Source of the DNA: Geomonas agri
Lineage (GTDB): Bacteria > Desulfobacterota > Desulfuromonadia > Geobacterales > Geobacteraceae
DNA length: 64,000 bases
Direction of reading: 5' to 3'
NCBI RefSeq assembly: GCF_020179605.1
Contig: NZ_JAINZO010000001.1
Span: 2,516,799-2,580,798 of the forward strand
Shown here: positions 38,221 through 48,266 of the stretch, piece after piece
How the letters are laid out: each line of letters opens with the position of its first letter
Numbering within the stretch: the first letter of the stretch is position 1
Notes under the pieces: generated by a model
Told to the model about the DNA's origin: nothing
What the model saw: only the letters and a program-made list of their open reading frames with translations
Databases searched by the model: none
Program-made: the position numbers and the translations under genes

Positions 38221-40266
38221 GTGGTGACGTCCCCCTTCAAGCACCCCATATCACATGCACTCACCTCATTCAGCGGCACCGTTAGTGAGCCGGAGTTGAA
38301 CGTCGAACACAAGGCAGGGGCAACGGTCCACCAGTTCCCCCCCGCTCTCTGGAAGAGTAAACCGGGCAAGGCAAAGAGCCCTCTTGACCTCGCCATTGAA
38401 GGAAGCCGCGACTTCTTCTTCCGTGAACAGCTCCCCAAAGGATATTGGTGGGCCGAGCTGGAATCCAATGTCACCATCACCGCAGAATATATAATGCTGC
38501 TCCATTTCCTCGGGCTGGTCGATCACGAGCGCGAGCGCAAGATGAGCAACTACCTCCTCTCCAAGCAGACCGAGGAGGGATTCTGGACCATCTATTACGG
38601 CGGACCGGGCGACCTTTCCACCACCGTCGAGGCCTACTTCGCCTTGAAGCTCGCGGGCTACCCGGCCGAGCACCCGGCGCTCCAGAAGGCGCGCGCCTTC
38701 ATCCTCTCCAAGGGTGGGGTGATCAAGTCCCGCGTCTTTACCAAGATCTTCCTGGCCCTGTTTGGCGAGTTCGACTGGCTGGGCGTGCCCAGCATGCCGG
38801 TGGAGCTGAACCTGCTCCCCAACTGGGCCTACATCAACATCTACGAATTCTCCAGCTGGGCCCGGGCCACCATCATCCCGCTCTCCATCGTGATGTACAA
38901 GCGGCCGGTGCACAAACTCCCCCCCGCGCAGCGCGTACAGGAACTGTTCGTGCGGCCGCCACGCGCCATCGACTACACCTTCACCAAGGAAGAAGGGATC
39001 TTCACCTGGAAAAACTTCTTCATCGGCCTGGACCACATGCTCAAGGTCTACGAGCGCAGCCCCATCCGCCCCTTCCACAAGCGGGCCATGGCCAAGGCCG
39101 AGGAATGGGTGCTGGAACACCAGGAGGAATCCGGTGACTGGGGCGGCATCCAGCCGGCCATGCTGAACGCGGTGCTGGCGCTGAGCGTCCTGGGCTACGA
39201 GAACGAGCATCCGGCGGTGGCCCAGGGGCTGAAGGCGCTGGAGCACTTTTGCATCGAGACTGAGGAGCAGTTGGTGCTCCAGTCCTGCGTCTCGCCGGTG
39301 TGGGATACGGCACTTGCCCTGAAGGCCCTGGTCGACGCCGGCGTGCCGTCCGACCACCCCTCGCTGGTGAAGGGCGCACAGTGGCTTTTGGAGCGCGAAG
39401 TGAGGCGCCCGGGCGATTGGAAGATCAAGTCCCCCGACCTCGAGCCGGGCGGCTGGGCGTTCGAATTTCTGAACGACTGGTATCCGGACGTCGATGACTC
39501 CGGCTTCGTCATGATCGCCCTGAAGGGGATCGAGGTGAAGGACCGCAAGGCGCTCGACGGCGCGGTGAAGAGGGGCATCACCTGGTGCCTGGGGATGCAG
39601 AGCAAAAACGGGGGCTGGGGCGCCTTCGACAAGGACAACACCAGGCACATCCTGAACAAGATCCCGTTCGCCGACCTTGAGGCGCTCATCGACCCGCCCA
39701 CCGCCGATCTCACCGGCCGGATGCTGGAGTTGATGGGGACCTTCGACTATCCCATCACCTACCCGGCGGCGCAGCGCGCCCTGGAATTCCTGAAGAAGAA
39801 CCAGGAGCCGGAAGGTCCCTGGTGGGGGCGCTGGGGGGTCAACTACCTCTACGGTACCTGGAGCGTACTGTGCGGCCTTGCCGCCATCGGCGAGGACATG
39901 CAGCAGCCCTACATCAAGAAGGCGGTCAACTGGATCAAGTCGCGCCAGAACATCGACGGCGGCTGGGGCGAGACCTGCGAGTCCTACCACGACGCCACCT
40001 TGGCGGGGATGGGAGAGAGCACGGCATCGCAGACCGGCTGGGCCCTTTTGAGTCTCATGGCGGCCGGCGAGGCCCACTCCTCCACCGTGGTGCGCGGCAT
40101 CCAGTACCTGATCTCGACCCAGAAGCAGGACGGCACCTGGGACGAAACGCAGTACACCGGGACCGGGTTCCCCAAGTACTTCATGATCAAGTATCACATC
40201 TACCGCAACTGCTTCCCGCTCATGGCGCTGGGGACCTACCGCACCCTCACCGGCGCGGCGGAGTAG
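38221..40266 (+). CDS. shc: squalene-hopene cyclase
   Basis: A 681-residue cyclase that converts squalene to hopene, the committed step of hopanoid synthesis. DVDDSG (residues 423-428) is the catalytic DxDD acid motif. Several QW repeats are visible, such as GDWGGI, NGGWGAF, DGGWGET and QDGTWDE. Two in-frame GTG codons (38221 and 38224) follow AAAGGAG; the second has the better spacing. hpnA follows after 9 bp. Divergent from hpnN. Confidence 0.96.
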   Translation: MVTSPFKHPISHALTSFSGTVSEPELNVEHKAGATVHQFPPALWKSKPGKAKSPLDLAIEGSRDFFFREQLPKGYWWAELESNVTITAEYIMLLHFLGLVDHERERKMSNYLLSKQTEEGFWTIYYGGPGDLSTTVEAYFALKLAGYPAEHPALQKARAFILSKGGVIKSRVFTKIFLALFGEFDWLGVPSMPVELNLLPNWAYINIYEFSSWARATIIPLSIVMYKRPVHKLPPAQRVQELFVRPPRAIDYTFTKEEGIFTWKNFFIGLDHMLKVYERSPIRPFHKRAMAKAEEWVLEHQEESGDWGGIQPAMLNAVLALSVLGYENEHPAVAQGLKALEHFCIETEEQLVLQSCVSPVWDTALALKALVDAGVPSDHPSLVKGAQWLLEREVRRPGDWKIKSPDLEPGGWAFEFLNDWYPDVDDSGFVMIALKGIEVKDRKALDGAVKRGITWCLGMQSKNGGWGAFDKDNTRHILNKIPFADLEALIDPPTADLTGRMLELMGTFDYPITYPAAQRALEFLKKNQEPEGPWWGRWGVNYLYGTWSVLCGLAAIGEDMQQPYIKKAVNWIKSRQNIDGGWGETCESYHDATLAGMGESTASQTGWALLSLMAAGEAHSSTVVRGIQYLISTQKQDGTWDETQYTGTGFPKYFMIKYHIYRNCFPLMALGTYRTLTGAAE

Positions 40267-40275
40267 CGGCCGGAT

Positions 40276-41268
40276 ATGAAAGCCTTCGTCACCGGAGCCA
40301 CCGGCTTCATCGGCGCGAGCATCGTGCGCGAGCTCCTGAAGGATGGCTGCCAGGTACGCGTGCTGGTGCGCCCCGGCTCGGACCGGCGCAACCTGGCCGG
40401 GCTCGACCTGGAACTGCACGAGGGGGATCTCTCCGAGCGCGAGCCGCTGGTCAGGGCACTGTCCGGATGTGACCTCCTCTTCCACGCCGCCGCCGACTAC
40501 CGGCTCTGGACGCGGACGCCGCAAGCGATGTACGACGCCAACGTGCTGGGCACCCGCAACATCCTTTCCGCCGCACTCGCCGCGGGCGTTGGCAGGGTCG
40601 TCTACACCAGCAGCGTGGGGACGCTGGGCAACCCCGGCGATGGCACCCCCGGTACCGAGGAGACCCCGGTCGATTTCGTCGACATGGTCGGCGATTACAA
40701 GAAGAGCAAGTTCCTCGCCGAGCGTGCCGCCGAGTCATACCTGGAGAAGGGGCTGCCGCTGGTGATTGTGAACCCGTCCACCCCGGTCGGGCCGATGGAC
40801 GTGAAGCCGACGCCGACGGGAAAGATCATCGTCGATTTCCTGAACGGCAAGATGCCCGCCTACCTCGACACCGGCTTGAACCTGATCGACGTCGAGGCAT
40901 GTGCGCGGGGGCACCTGCTGGCGGCCCAGAAAGGAAGGATCGGGCAGAAGTACATCCTGGGGAACCGCAACCTCACCATGGCGCAGATCTTCGAGATGCT
41001 CTCGGCGCTCACCGGGCTGAAGGCGCCGCGGGTGAAGCTTCCCTACTACCCGGTCCTCATGGCCGCCTATGCCAACCATGCGCTCTCCGCGGTGACCGGG
41101 CGCGAACCGCTCATCCCGCTGGCGGGGGTGCAGATGGCGAGAAAATTCATGTATTTCGATTCCGGCAAGGCGCAAGCAGAGCTGGGGTTGCCGCAGACTC
41201 CCGTTGAAGACGCCCTGGAGCGCGCGGTGAAGTGGTTCAAAGACAACGGCTATGCCCCTTCGCCCTAA
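40276..41268 (+). CDS. hpnA: hopanoid-associated sugar epimerase HpnA
   Basis: A 330-residue extended SDR protein. GATGFIGASIV binds NAD(P) at the N-terminus, YTSSVGTLG is the active-site strand and YKKSKFLAE holds the catalytic Tyr and Lys. HpnA is found in most hopanoid clusters; its exact reaction has stayed uncertain. It directly follows shc and ends 154 bp before dxs. Confidence 0.9.
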   Translation: MKAFVTGATGFIGASIVRELLKDGCQVRVLVRPGSDRRNLAGLDLELHEGDLSEREPLVRALSGCDLLFHAAADYRLWTRTPQAMYDANVLGTRNILSAALAAGVGRVVYTSSVGTLGNPGDGTPGTEETPVDFVDMVGDYKKSKFLAERAAESYLEKGLPLVIVNPSTPVGPMDVKPTPTGKIIVDFLNGKMPAYLDTGLNLIDVEACARGHLLAAQKGRIGQKYILGNRNLTMAQIFEMLSALTGLKAPRVKLPYYPVLMAAYANHALSAVTGREPLIPLAGVQMARKFMYFDSGKAQAELGLPQTPVEDALERAVKWFKDNGYAPSP

Positions 41269-41321
41269 AGGGCTACGGGGCACAAGTGTCCCTTTGCCGT
41301 AAAGGCTACGGACCGTAAGAC

Positions 41322-41400
41322 GTGGCCAAGGGTTTCGGGTTTTAAACGGTTTTTCAGAAGTTTCAGATGTTCTCCGTGGCCAATGGTTTTGTTCTTTAAT
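41322..41400. repeat. imperfect direct repeat upstream of dxs
   Basis: CGTGGCCAAGGGTTT (from about 41322) and CGTGGCCAATGGTTT (from about 41375) are near-identical and lie in the 154-bp hpnA-dxs gap, which contains no gene. Possibly a decayed duplication or regulator sites. Confidence 0.35.
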
Positions 41401-41422
41401 CGTAGGGTTCTCAAGGAGATCC

Positions 41423-43330
41423 ATGTACACACTGCTCAGCAAGATAAACGGTCCCGACGACCTGAAGAAGCTGGATGCCGAGGAGCTGGTGCTGCTCGCT
41501 GACGAGGTGCGCGGCTTCCTCATGGATACGGTGGCGAAGACCGGCGGACACCTGGCCTCCAACCTGGGCGTCGTCGAGCTCAGCATCGCTTTGCACTACT
41601 GTTTCGACTCCCCCAAAGACAACATCGTCTGGGACGTCGGCCACCAGGCCTACACCCACAAGATCCTCACCGGGCGCCGCGACAGCTTCCACACCCAGCG
41701 CTGCTACAAGGGGATCAGCGGCTTTCCCAAGCGCTCCGAGTCCCCCCACGACGCCTTCGGCGCCGGCCACTCCTCCACCTCGATTTCGGCCGGGCTCGGC
41801 CTTGCCGTGGCCCACACGCTGAAGGGCGACAACGCCCGTGTCATCTCGGTGATAGGGGATGGCTCGCTCACCGGCGGCATGGCGCTGGAAGCCCTCAACC
41901 AGGCCGGGCACCTGAAGAAGAACCTGATCGTGGTCCTAAACGACAACGAGATGTCCATCTCCAAGAACGTAGGCGCCCTCTCCTCCTTCATCTCCCGCAA
42001 GATGACCGGCACCTACTACCGCAGCCTCAAGAAGGAGATGGAGGGACTTTTGGCCGGCATCCCGGCCATCGGCGGCAACATCCTGCACTTTGCCAAGAAG
42101 GCGGAGAACTCACTCAAGGGATTCCTCACCCCGGGGACGCTCTTCGAGGCGCTCGGCTTCGAGTACGTCGGCCCCATCGCCGGGCACGACATCCCCACCC
42201 TCCTTGGAGTACTGGAGAACGTGAAGCGGCTGGAAGGCCCGATCCTGCTGCACGTCATGACCAAGAAGGGGAAAGGCCATGGTCCGGCCGAGGACATGCC
42301 GGACAAGTACCACGGCGTGGCCCCCACCAAGCCCGCCAGTGCTACCCCGAGCAAGCAGGCTCCCCCCTCGTATACCAGCGTCTTCGGTAACACCCTGGTC
42401 AAGCTGGGAGAAAAGGACGAGAAGATCCTGGCCATCACCGCGGCCATGCCCGACGGCACCGGGCTCACCCCGTTCGGGGAACGGTTCCCGGACCGGTTCT
42501 TCGACGTCGGCATCGCCGAGCAGCACGCCCTGACCTTCGCGGCGGGGCTCGCGGTGGAAGGGTTCCGCCCGGTCGCCGCCATCTACTCGACCTTCACCCA
42601 GCGCGCCTATGACCAGATCTTCCACGACATCTGCCTGCAGAAGCTCCCGGTGACCCTGGCTCTTGACCGCGCCGGCCTGGTTGGCGACGACGGCCCGACC
42701 CACCACGGCGCCTTCGACATCTCGTACCTGCGCCACCTCCCCGAGCTCACCGTCATGGCCCCCAAGGACGAGAACGAGCTGCAGCACATGCTGAAAACCG
42801 CTATCTACCTGGGCCGCCCGGTCTCGCTACGCTACCCGCGCGGCGCCGGATTCGGCGTGGCTATGGACAAGGAGCTGAAGTCGCTCGAAGTCGGCAAGGG
42901 GGAACTGCTGGTCGAGGGAACCGACCTGACCCTGGTCGCCATCGGCTCCACCGTCTATCCTGCGCTGGAGGCCGCCGCCATCCTGAAGCAGAAGGGCATC
43001 TTCGCCTCCGTGATCAATGCCCGTTTCGTGAAGCCCTTGGACCGCGACCTGATCCTTGCCGAGGCCGGACGCACCGGCTGCGTCGTTACCGTCGAGGAGA
43101 ACGCCCTTCTGGGCGGATTCGGCAGCGCCGTCCTCGAGGCGGTAGCCGACGCGGGTCTCACCGGGGTGCGGGTGAAGCGGATCGGCATCCCCGACAGCTT
43201 CGTCGAACAGGGAAGCCAGGCCCAGCTGCGCGCCGACCTTGGGCTCGACGGCGCCGGCATCGCCGCCACCTGCCAGGCCTTCCTCAAGGGAGCCGGCAGC
43301 ATTCATCCGCAACTAACCGTGGTAAAGTAG
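41423..43330 (+). CDS. dxs: 1-deoxy-D-xylulose-5-phosphate synthase
   Basis: A 635-residue thiamine-diphosphate enzyme that joins pyruvate and glyceraldehyde-3-phosphate, the first step of the MEP isoprenoid pathway. [15 protein letters not shown] is the ThDP motif, GHSSTSIS an upstream active-site segment, and [11 protein letters not shown] the conserved pyrimidine-domain loop. Strong AAGGAG site. Its presence inside the hopanoid cluster supplies isoprenoid precursors for squalene. Confidence 0.97.
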   Translation: MYTLLSKINGPDDLKKLDAEELVLLADEVRGFLMDTVAKTGGHLASNLGVVELSIALHYCFDSPKDNIVWDVGHQAYTHKILTGRRDSFHTQRCYKGISGFPKRSESPHDAFGAGHSSTSISAGLGLAVAHTLKGDNARVISVIGDGSLTGGMALEALNQAGHLKKNLIVVLNDNEMSISKNVGALSSFISRKMTGTYYRSLKKEMEGLLAGIPAIGGNILHFAKKAENSLKGFLTPGTLFEALGFEYVGPIAGHDIPTLLGVLENVKRLEGPILLHVMTKKGKGHGPAEDMPDKYHGVAPTKPASATPSKQAPPSYTSVFGNTLVKLGEKDEKILAITAAMPDGTGLTPFGERFPDRFFDVGIAEQHALTFAAGLAVEGFRPVAAIYSTFTQRAYDQIFHDICLQKLPVTLALDRAGLVGDDGPTHHGAFDISYLRHLPELTVMAPKDENELQHMLKTAIYLGRPVSLRYPRGAGFGVAMDKELKSLEVGKGELLVEGTDLTLVAIGSTVYPALEAAAILKQKGIFASVINARFVKPLDRDLILAEAGRTGCVVTVEENALLGGFGSAVLEAVADAGLTGVRVKRIGIPDSFVEQGSQAQLRADLGLDGAGIAATCQAFLKGAGSIHPQLTVVK

Positions 43331-43360
43331 CAGCGTTTTCGTTACACTCAGGCAGCTAAC

Positions 43361-43401
43361 GCGGGACAGGCTGAAAGCTTCATCTCCTCGGCCTGTCCCG
43401 C
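43361..43401 (+). terminator. hairpin after dxs
   Basis: GCGGGACAGGC and GCCTGTCCCGC form a perfect 11-bp stem over a 19-nt loop, 30 bp after dxs. No T-run follows, so it may be a processing or attenuating hairpin more than a true terminator. Confidence 0.45.
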
Positions 43402-43452
43402 AGCCGTCTTTATCAGTCGTCAACCAAAGAACAGCCGGAAGGATACTCTACA

Positions 43453-44451
43453 ATGCGTTTTCCGATGCGATTGAATTACGATCTCACCCGTTACATCATG
43501 GGCAACAAGATGAAGAAACAGGAGAAGTATCCCCTGGTCCTCATGCTGGAGCCGACCCACCTGTGCAACCTCGCCTGCTCCGGCTGCGGCCGCATCAGGG
43601 AGTACGCCGATACCATCCAGGAGATGATGAGCCTCGAAGAGTGCCTGGACTCCGTTGACCAGTGCCCGGCACCGGTGGTCACCATCACCGGCGGCGAACC
43701 GTTTCTGTATCCCCACATCTTCGAACTTATCGACGCCGTGCTCAAAAGGGGCAAGCACATCTACCTGTGCACCAACGCCCTGCTCCTCGAGAAGGCGCTC
43801 GATACGCTGAAGCCGCACCCGAACTTCGTGCTCAACGTCCACCTGGACGGCATGGAAGAGACCCACGACCGCATCCTCGAGCGCCCCGGTACCTTCAAGA
43901 TCGCCATGTCCGCCATCAAGAAGGCCAAGCAGCTCGGCTTCAGGCTCTGCACCAACACCACCATCTTCAAGGAAACCGACCTGATCGAGATCGAGATGCT
44001 CTTTTCCCACCTGAGGGATATGGGCGTCGACGGCTTCCTGGTCGCCCCCGGCTTCGGCTACGAGGCAGTCGGTGAGAAGCTGTTCCTGGAGCGGCGCGAG
44101 ATCCAGAAGAAGTTCGAAGCCGTGTACGAGATGAGCAAGCGTTTCCGCTTTTTCTCCACCCCGATGTACCTGAGGTTTTTGAAGGGGGAGAAGGACTTGC
44201 AGTGCACCCCTTGGGGCAACCCGACCCGCAACCCGCGCGGCTGGAAGGCACCCTGCTACCTCATCACCGACGAGCACTACGGCAGTTTCGCCGAGATGAT
44301 GGAGAAGACCCAGTGGGACAAGTACGGCGTCGGCAAAGACCCGCGCTGCGCCCAATGCATGATGCACTGCGGCTTCGAGCCGACCGTCGTCGAGGAGATC
44401 GGCAAGAGCTGGAAAGAGATGTGGGAAATGTTCCTCTGGAACTTGACCTAA
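43453..44451 (+). CDS. hpnH: hopanoid biosynthesis radical SAM protein HpnH
   Basis: A 332-residue radical SAM enzyme that joins an adenosyl group to diploptene to make adenosylhopane, the first step of side-chain extension. The cluster ligands are C38, C42 and C45 in HLCNLACSGC, and TITGGEPFLYP is the conserved strand after it. A C-terminal Cys group (CAQCMMHCGFEP) matches the family. Ends just before a strong terminator, closing the hopanoid gene set. HpnG, the next step, is not in the window. Confidence 0.95.
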   Translation: MRFPMRLNYDLTRYIMGNKMKKQEKYPLVLMLEPTHLCNLACSGCGRIREYADTIQEMMSLEECLDSVDQCPAPVVTITGGEPFLYPHIFELIDAVLKRGKHIYLCTNALLLEKALDTLKPHPNFVLNVHLDGMEETHDRILERPGTFKIAMSAIKKAKQLGFRLCTNTTIFKETDLIEIEMLFSHLRDMGVDGFLVAPGFGYEAVGEKLFLERREIQKKFEAVYEMSKRFRFFSTPMYLRFLKGEKDLQCTPWGNPTRNPRGWKAPCYLITDEHYGSFAEMMEKTQWDKYGVGKDPRCAQCMMHCGFEPTVVEEIGKSWKEMWEMFLWNLT

Positions 44452-44483
44452 GATTGGTCCTCCATCAATCTTGAAAACAATAA

Positions 44484-44511
44484 GGGGCAGCCGTGAGGCT
44501 GCCCTTTTTTT
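44484..44511 (+). terminator. intrinsic terminator after hpnH
   Basis: GGGCAGCC, a GTGA loop and GGCTGCCC followed by seven T, 33 bp after the hpnH stop codon. Confidence 0.92.
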
Positions 44512-44610
44512 GTTCGTTCACCATCGCACCGTCGACACGTTAAGCCTCAAAATCTAACGAAGCCGCCCAGCTCCTATATGTGACACGGCCGACAAGGAAG
44601 TAACGAAGTC

Positions 44611-44697
44611 ATGGCTCTGCATAGGACTGAATTGAAGAAATGTGGAGTCAAGGATATAATCTCCCGTGTTGATGGCCTGAAGGGACTCTCTGACTAA
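44611..44697 (+). CDS. possible 28-residue small protein
   Basis: A short frame beginning MALHRTELKKCGVKD and ending at a TAA, with an AAGGAAG ribosome-like site 9 bp before the ATG. It lies in the AT-richer gap between hpnH and the hybrid kinase. It might be a real small gene or a leader, but there is no supporting family. Confidence 0.2.
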   Translation: MALHRTELKKCGVKDIISRVDGLKGLSD

Positions 44698-44735
44698 AGT
44701 TCAATTTCACCAATACTGTTCTGTTGAGGCAATGC

Positions 44736-47700
44736 GTGCGCTACACTCTTAAAGACCTAATTGATGTTGCCAAACTTCAGGAGCTGCTTGATTCGCTGGA
44801 TGAAGTCCACAGCCTCCCGTCTGCCATTATCGATACCGAAGGCACCATCCTCACTGCTACGGCCTGGCAGGACATCTGCACCAAATTCCACCGGGTGAAC
44901 CCCACCACTGAAAAGAAGTGCATCGAAAGCGATCAGCATATTGGGGCCGAGTTGTCCGAAAATAGGGCTCATGTTATCTACCGTTGCCCGATGGGACTTG
45001 TCGATACAGCAACACCGATCATCATTGAAGGGAAACATCTTGGCAATGTCTTCACCGGCCAGCTTTTCATAGAGCCGCCCGATGAGTCATATTTCAAAGA
45101 GCAAGCCCATAAGTACGGATTTGACGAAAGTGAGTATCTGGCGGCGGTACGCAAGGTGCCTATATTCACGGAGGAGCAACTTCACAAGAACCTGGCTTTT
45201 ATCGCCAAACTTGCCCGTATGCTTGCAGAACAGGGATTACAAGCAATAAGACAGCAAGAGGCCCTGCAGGCACTGCAAAAAAGTGAAGAGTTCAACCGGA
45301 GCATAATATCGAGCAGTACCGACTGTATCAAAGTATTGGACCTCGAAGGGCACATATTGTCACTCAGTGAGGGGGGGCAAAAACTGCTTGAAATGGAAGA
45401 TGCAACCCCCTATCTAGGCCTCTCATGGGTAGATTTCTGGAAAGACGGCAAGGAAAGTGCCCAGCAGGTAGTTGATAAGGCGGCACGAGGAGATGTCGGC
45501 ATCTTCAATGGCTATTGTCCCACCGCCAAAGGCACACCAAAGTGGTGGGAGGTTATCGTCAGTCCAATCATGGGTGCTGACGGTACCATTGAAAAGCTGC
45601 TGGCTGTTTCGCGGGACATGACTGAACGCAAACAAGCCAAAGACGAGCTTCAGCGCCTGAACCGGGAGCTTTCGGCTATCAGCAACTGCAATAAGATTCT
45701 TATACATGCACAAGACGAGCATGCACTTCTTAAAGACATCTGTACCGTTGTGTGTGAAAAGGCCGGCTATAGCTTTGCGTGGGTCGGTTTCGCGGAACAC
45801 GACGAAGCCAAAACGGTTCGACCTGTCGCTTTTGCAGGAAATGAAGACGGGTATTTAGACGGCGCGAAAATATCCTGGTCTGATACCACGTGGGGGCAAG
45901 GCCCCACCGGAACAGCAATTCGCCAGACGGAAGCCATCTATACCCAGGATTTTGCAACTGACCCTCGCATGGCTCCCTGGAAAGAAAAAGCCTTGAGGCA
46001 TGGTTTTCATTCGAGCATTGCCTTACCTCTCAAGGGGAAAAGCGGCGGAGCTTTCGGTGCACTTACAGTCTATTCTTCCGAGTCACACGCATTTACGCAG
46101 ATAGAAATACAGATGCTGAGCGAGTTGGCCGACGATCTGGCTTTTGGGATCACGGTGTTGCGTGTCCGTAAAGAACAGGCATTAGCTGAAAAATCGCTTG
46201 CCGAATCCCAGAGCCTTCTTCACGGTATCATCGACAGTACAGCGGATTTCATCTGGTCCGTTGATCCTGTGACATTCAGTATTTGTTCATACAATCATGG
46301 TATCAGCGAATATTTCTTTAATAAGCTTGGCATCCACCTTGAAAAAGGTATGCGGCCGGAGGATCTTTTCCCCCCTGGTGAATATGTTCAACGCTGGCAC
46401 GATTTATATAGGCGTGCTTTGTCTGAAACCTCTTTTACGACAGAATACACCACCTATGCAGGATCGATAATATTGGAACTAAGTTTCCATCTTCTCAAGA
46501 ATGATAACGAAGTGTTTGGCATTTCAGTTTTTGGGAAGGACATCACCGAGCACAAACGTTCCACCCAGATGCTGACGCAAACACTTCAACTCTCCACTTT
46601 GCTTGCAGAGCTCTCTACTCAATTCCTGGACGTAACAGTACAGGAACTGGATCAAAGGATAATTGATTCCCAACGCAGTATCTGTGAATTGCTGAATTTT
46701 GACCTCTCAGCTATTTTCCAGCGACTGCCCAAAGGCGTACCTGGATTCAAGTTAACTCACTTGTATCGAAATCATGACGGTCCCGTGCCTCCGGAAACGC
46801 TTTTAGCGGAGGAATCTTTCCCCTGGATCGAGCAACAAGCACTTTCAGGCAAAATTGTTGCGCTCAATTCAATGGATGATGTGCCTGCCGAAGCAGCACG
46901 CGACAAGGAGAGCTTTGGCCATTACGGCATCAAGAGCTCGTTGGTCTTTCCGCTCAGCGACAAGGGAGCAAAAATTCTTGGCTCTATATCTTTTGCCATG
47001 GTTCGGGAGGAACATGTCTGGGCAGAAGAGCTTGTGAAACAGCTTCATCTTGCTGCGCAGCTCTTTGCAAATACGCTTTCACGGAAACATGCGGAGGAGG
47101 AGAAATTACATCTCGAAACACAGCTGCACCAGGCTCAGAAGATGGAGTCTATAGGAAGTCTTGCGGGTGGAATCGCCCATGACTTTAACAACAAACTGAC
47201 TGCCATTCTTGGCTATTGTCAACTGGCCGATATGGAGCAAGACACTGCCCGACTGCAGGAATATTTTATCGGTATACGCAAGGCAGCAGAACAATCGGCT
47301 GATCTTACTCGGCAACTGTTAGCCTTTGCCCGCAAACAAACCATCGAACCTAAAGTACTTGATCTCAATGAAACCGTATCCGGGATGCTCAAGATGTTGC
47401 AGCGCCTTATTGGCGAGCACATCAATCTCAACTGGCACCCGGCACCCAACCTGTGGGAGGTAAAGCTGGACCCGTCACAGGTCGACCAGGTTCTTGCCAA
47501 TCTTTGTGTCAACGCCAGAGACGCAATGACTGATGGTGGCACAATCACTATTGAGACCGGGATCAGCGTCATAGACGAGGAATACTGTGCCCAAAATGCC
47601 GGTTTTACTGTTGGCGAGTACGTGCGACTTTCCGTAAGCGATACTGGCTCTGGAATGGATAAAGAAACCTTGGCGCAGATCTTTGAGCCATTCTTTACTA

Positions 47701-48260
47701 CCAAAGTCGTTGGAGAAGGTACAGGCCTCGGACTGGCCACCGTGTACGGCATCGTCAAACAGAATAATGGCAGTATCAACGTTTACAGCGAACCTGGCCT
47801 GGGGACCACTTTCACGATTTACCTCCCTCGCTACAGTGGAGCTGCCGTGCCGGCCCCGACGAAAGAAGCCGTCGAACCGGCGAAGCGTGGCCAGGAGACT
47901 ATACTTTTGGTAGAAGACGACCTGACCATCCTGAATATTACCAAGTCGATTCTTATGAACCAAGGCTACACCGTGTTGGCTGCCAATTCGCCGAGCGAAG
48001 CCATTCGGCTTGCCAGTGAAAAAACCTGCCAGATCGATCTACTCATAACCGATGTTGTCATGCCGGAGATGAATGGACGGGAATTGTCAGCAAAGCTGAA
48101 GTCTATGTGTCCACAGCTTAAATGTCTATATATGTCAGGATATACAGCAAACGTCATCGCCCACCACGGAGTACTCGACGAAGGGCTGTATTTCATACAA
48201 AAACCGTATAACGTGAACTCTTTGGCCGACAAACTGCGCGAGGTTTTGGATAACAGTTAA
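44736..48260 (+). CDS. PocR-domain hybrid sensor histidine kinase
   Basis: A cytoplasmic-looking hybrid kinase of 1174 residues without membrane helices. Order: PocR sensory domain (about 1-160, with paired Cys and [14 protein letters not shown]), PAS (about 185-300), GAF (about 315-470), PAS (about 485-605), GAF (about 620-780), HisKA with phospho-acceptor His 815 in GIAHDFNN, HATPase_c with GTGLGLA, and a C-terminal receiver with Asp 1106 in [12 protein letters not shown] chose the GTG at 44736, which has GAGG 6 bp upstream, over the TTG four codons earlier. Base composition is clearly more AT-rich than the neighbours, which suggests horizontal gain. PocR domains can bind small organic molecules; ligand unknown. 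Confidence 0.9.
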   Translation: MRYTLKDLIDVAKLQELLDSLDEVHSLPSAIIDTEGTILTATAWQDICTKFHRVNPTTEKKCIESDQHIGAELSENRAHVIYRCPMGLVDTATPIIIEGKHLGNVFTGQLFIEPPDESYFKEQAHKYGFDESEYLAAVRKVPIFTEEQLHKNLAFIAKLARMLAEQGLQAIRQQEALQALQKSEEFNRSIISSSTDCIKVLDLEGHILSLSEGGQKLLEMEDATPYLGLSWVDFWKDGKESAQQVVDKAARGDVGIFNGYCPTAKGTPKWWEVIVSPIMGADGTIEKLLAVSRDMTERKQAKDELQRLNRELSAISNCNKILIHAQDEHALLKDICTVVCEKAGYSFAWVGFAEHDEAKTVRPVAFAGNEDGYLDGAKISWSDTTWGQGPTGTAIRQTEAIYTQDFATDPRMAPWKEKALRHGFHSSIALPLKGKSGGAFGALTVYSSESHAFTQIEIQMLSELADDLAFGITVLRVRKEQALAEKSLAESQSLLHGIIDSTADFIWSVDPVTFSICSYNHGISEYFFNKLGIHLEKGMRPEDLFPPGEYVQRWHDLYRRALSETSFTTEYTTYAGSIILELSFHLLKNDNEVFGISVFGKDITEHKRSTQMLTQTLQLSTLLAELSTQFLDVTVQELDQRIIDSQRSICELLNFDLSAIFQRLPKGVPGFKLTHLYRNHDGPVPPETLLAEESFPWIEQQALSGKIVALNSMDDVPAEAARDKESFGHYGIKSSLVFPLSDKGAKILGSISFAMVREEHVWAEELVKQLHLAAQLFANTLSRKHAEEEKLHLETQLHQAQKMESIGSLAGGIAHDFNNKLTAILGYCQLADMEQDTARLQEYFIGIRKAAEQSADLTRQLLAFARKQTIEPKVLDLNETVSGMLKMLQRLIGEHINLNWHPAPNLWEVKLDPSQVDQVLANLCVNARDAMTDGGTITIETGISVIDEEYCAQNAGFTVGEYVRLSVSDTGSGMDKETLAQIFEPFFTTKVVGEGTGLGLATVYGIVKQNNGSINVYSEPGLGTTFTIYLPRYSGAAVPAPTKEAVEPAKRGQETILLVEDDLTILNITKSILMNQGYTVLAANSPSEAIRLASEKTCQIDLLITDVVMPEMNGRELSAKLKSMCPQLKCLYMSGYTANVIAHHGVLDEGLYFIQKPYNVNSLADKLREVLDNS

Positions 48261-48266
48261 AAGATG

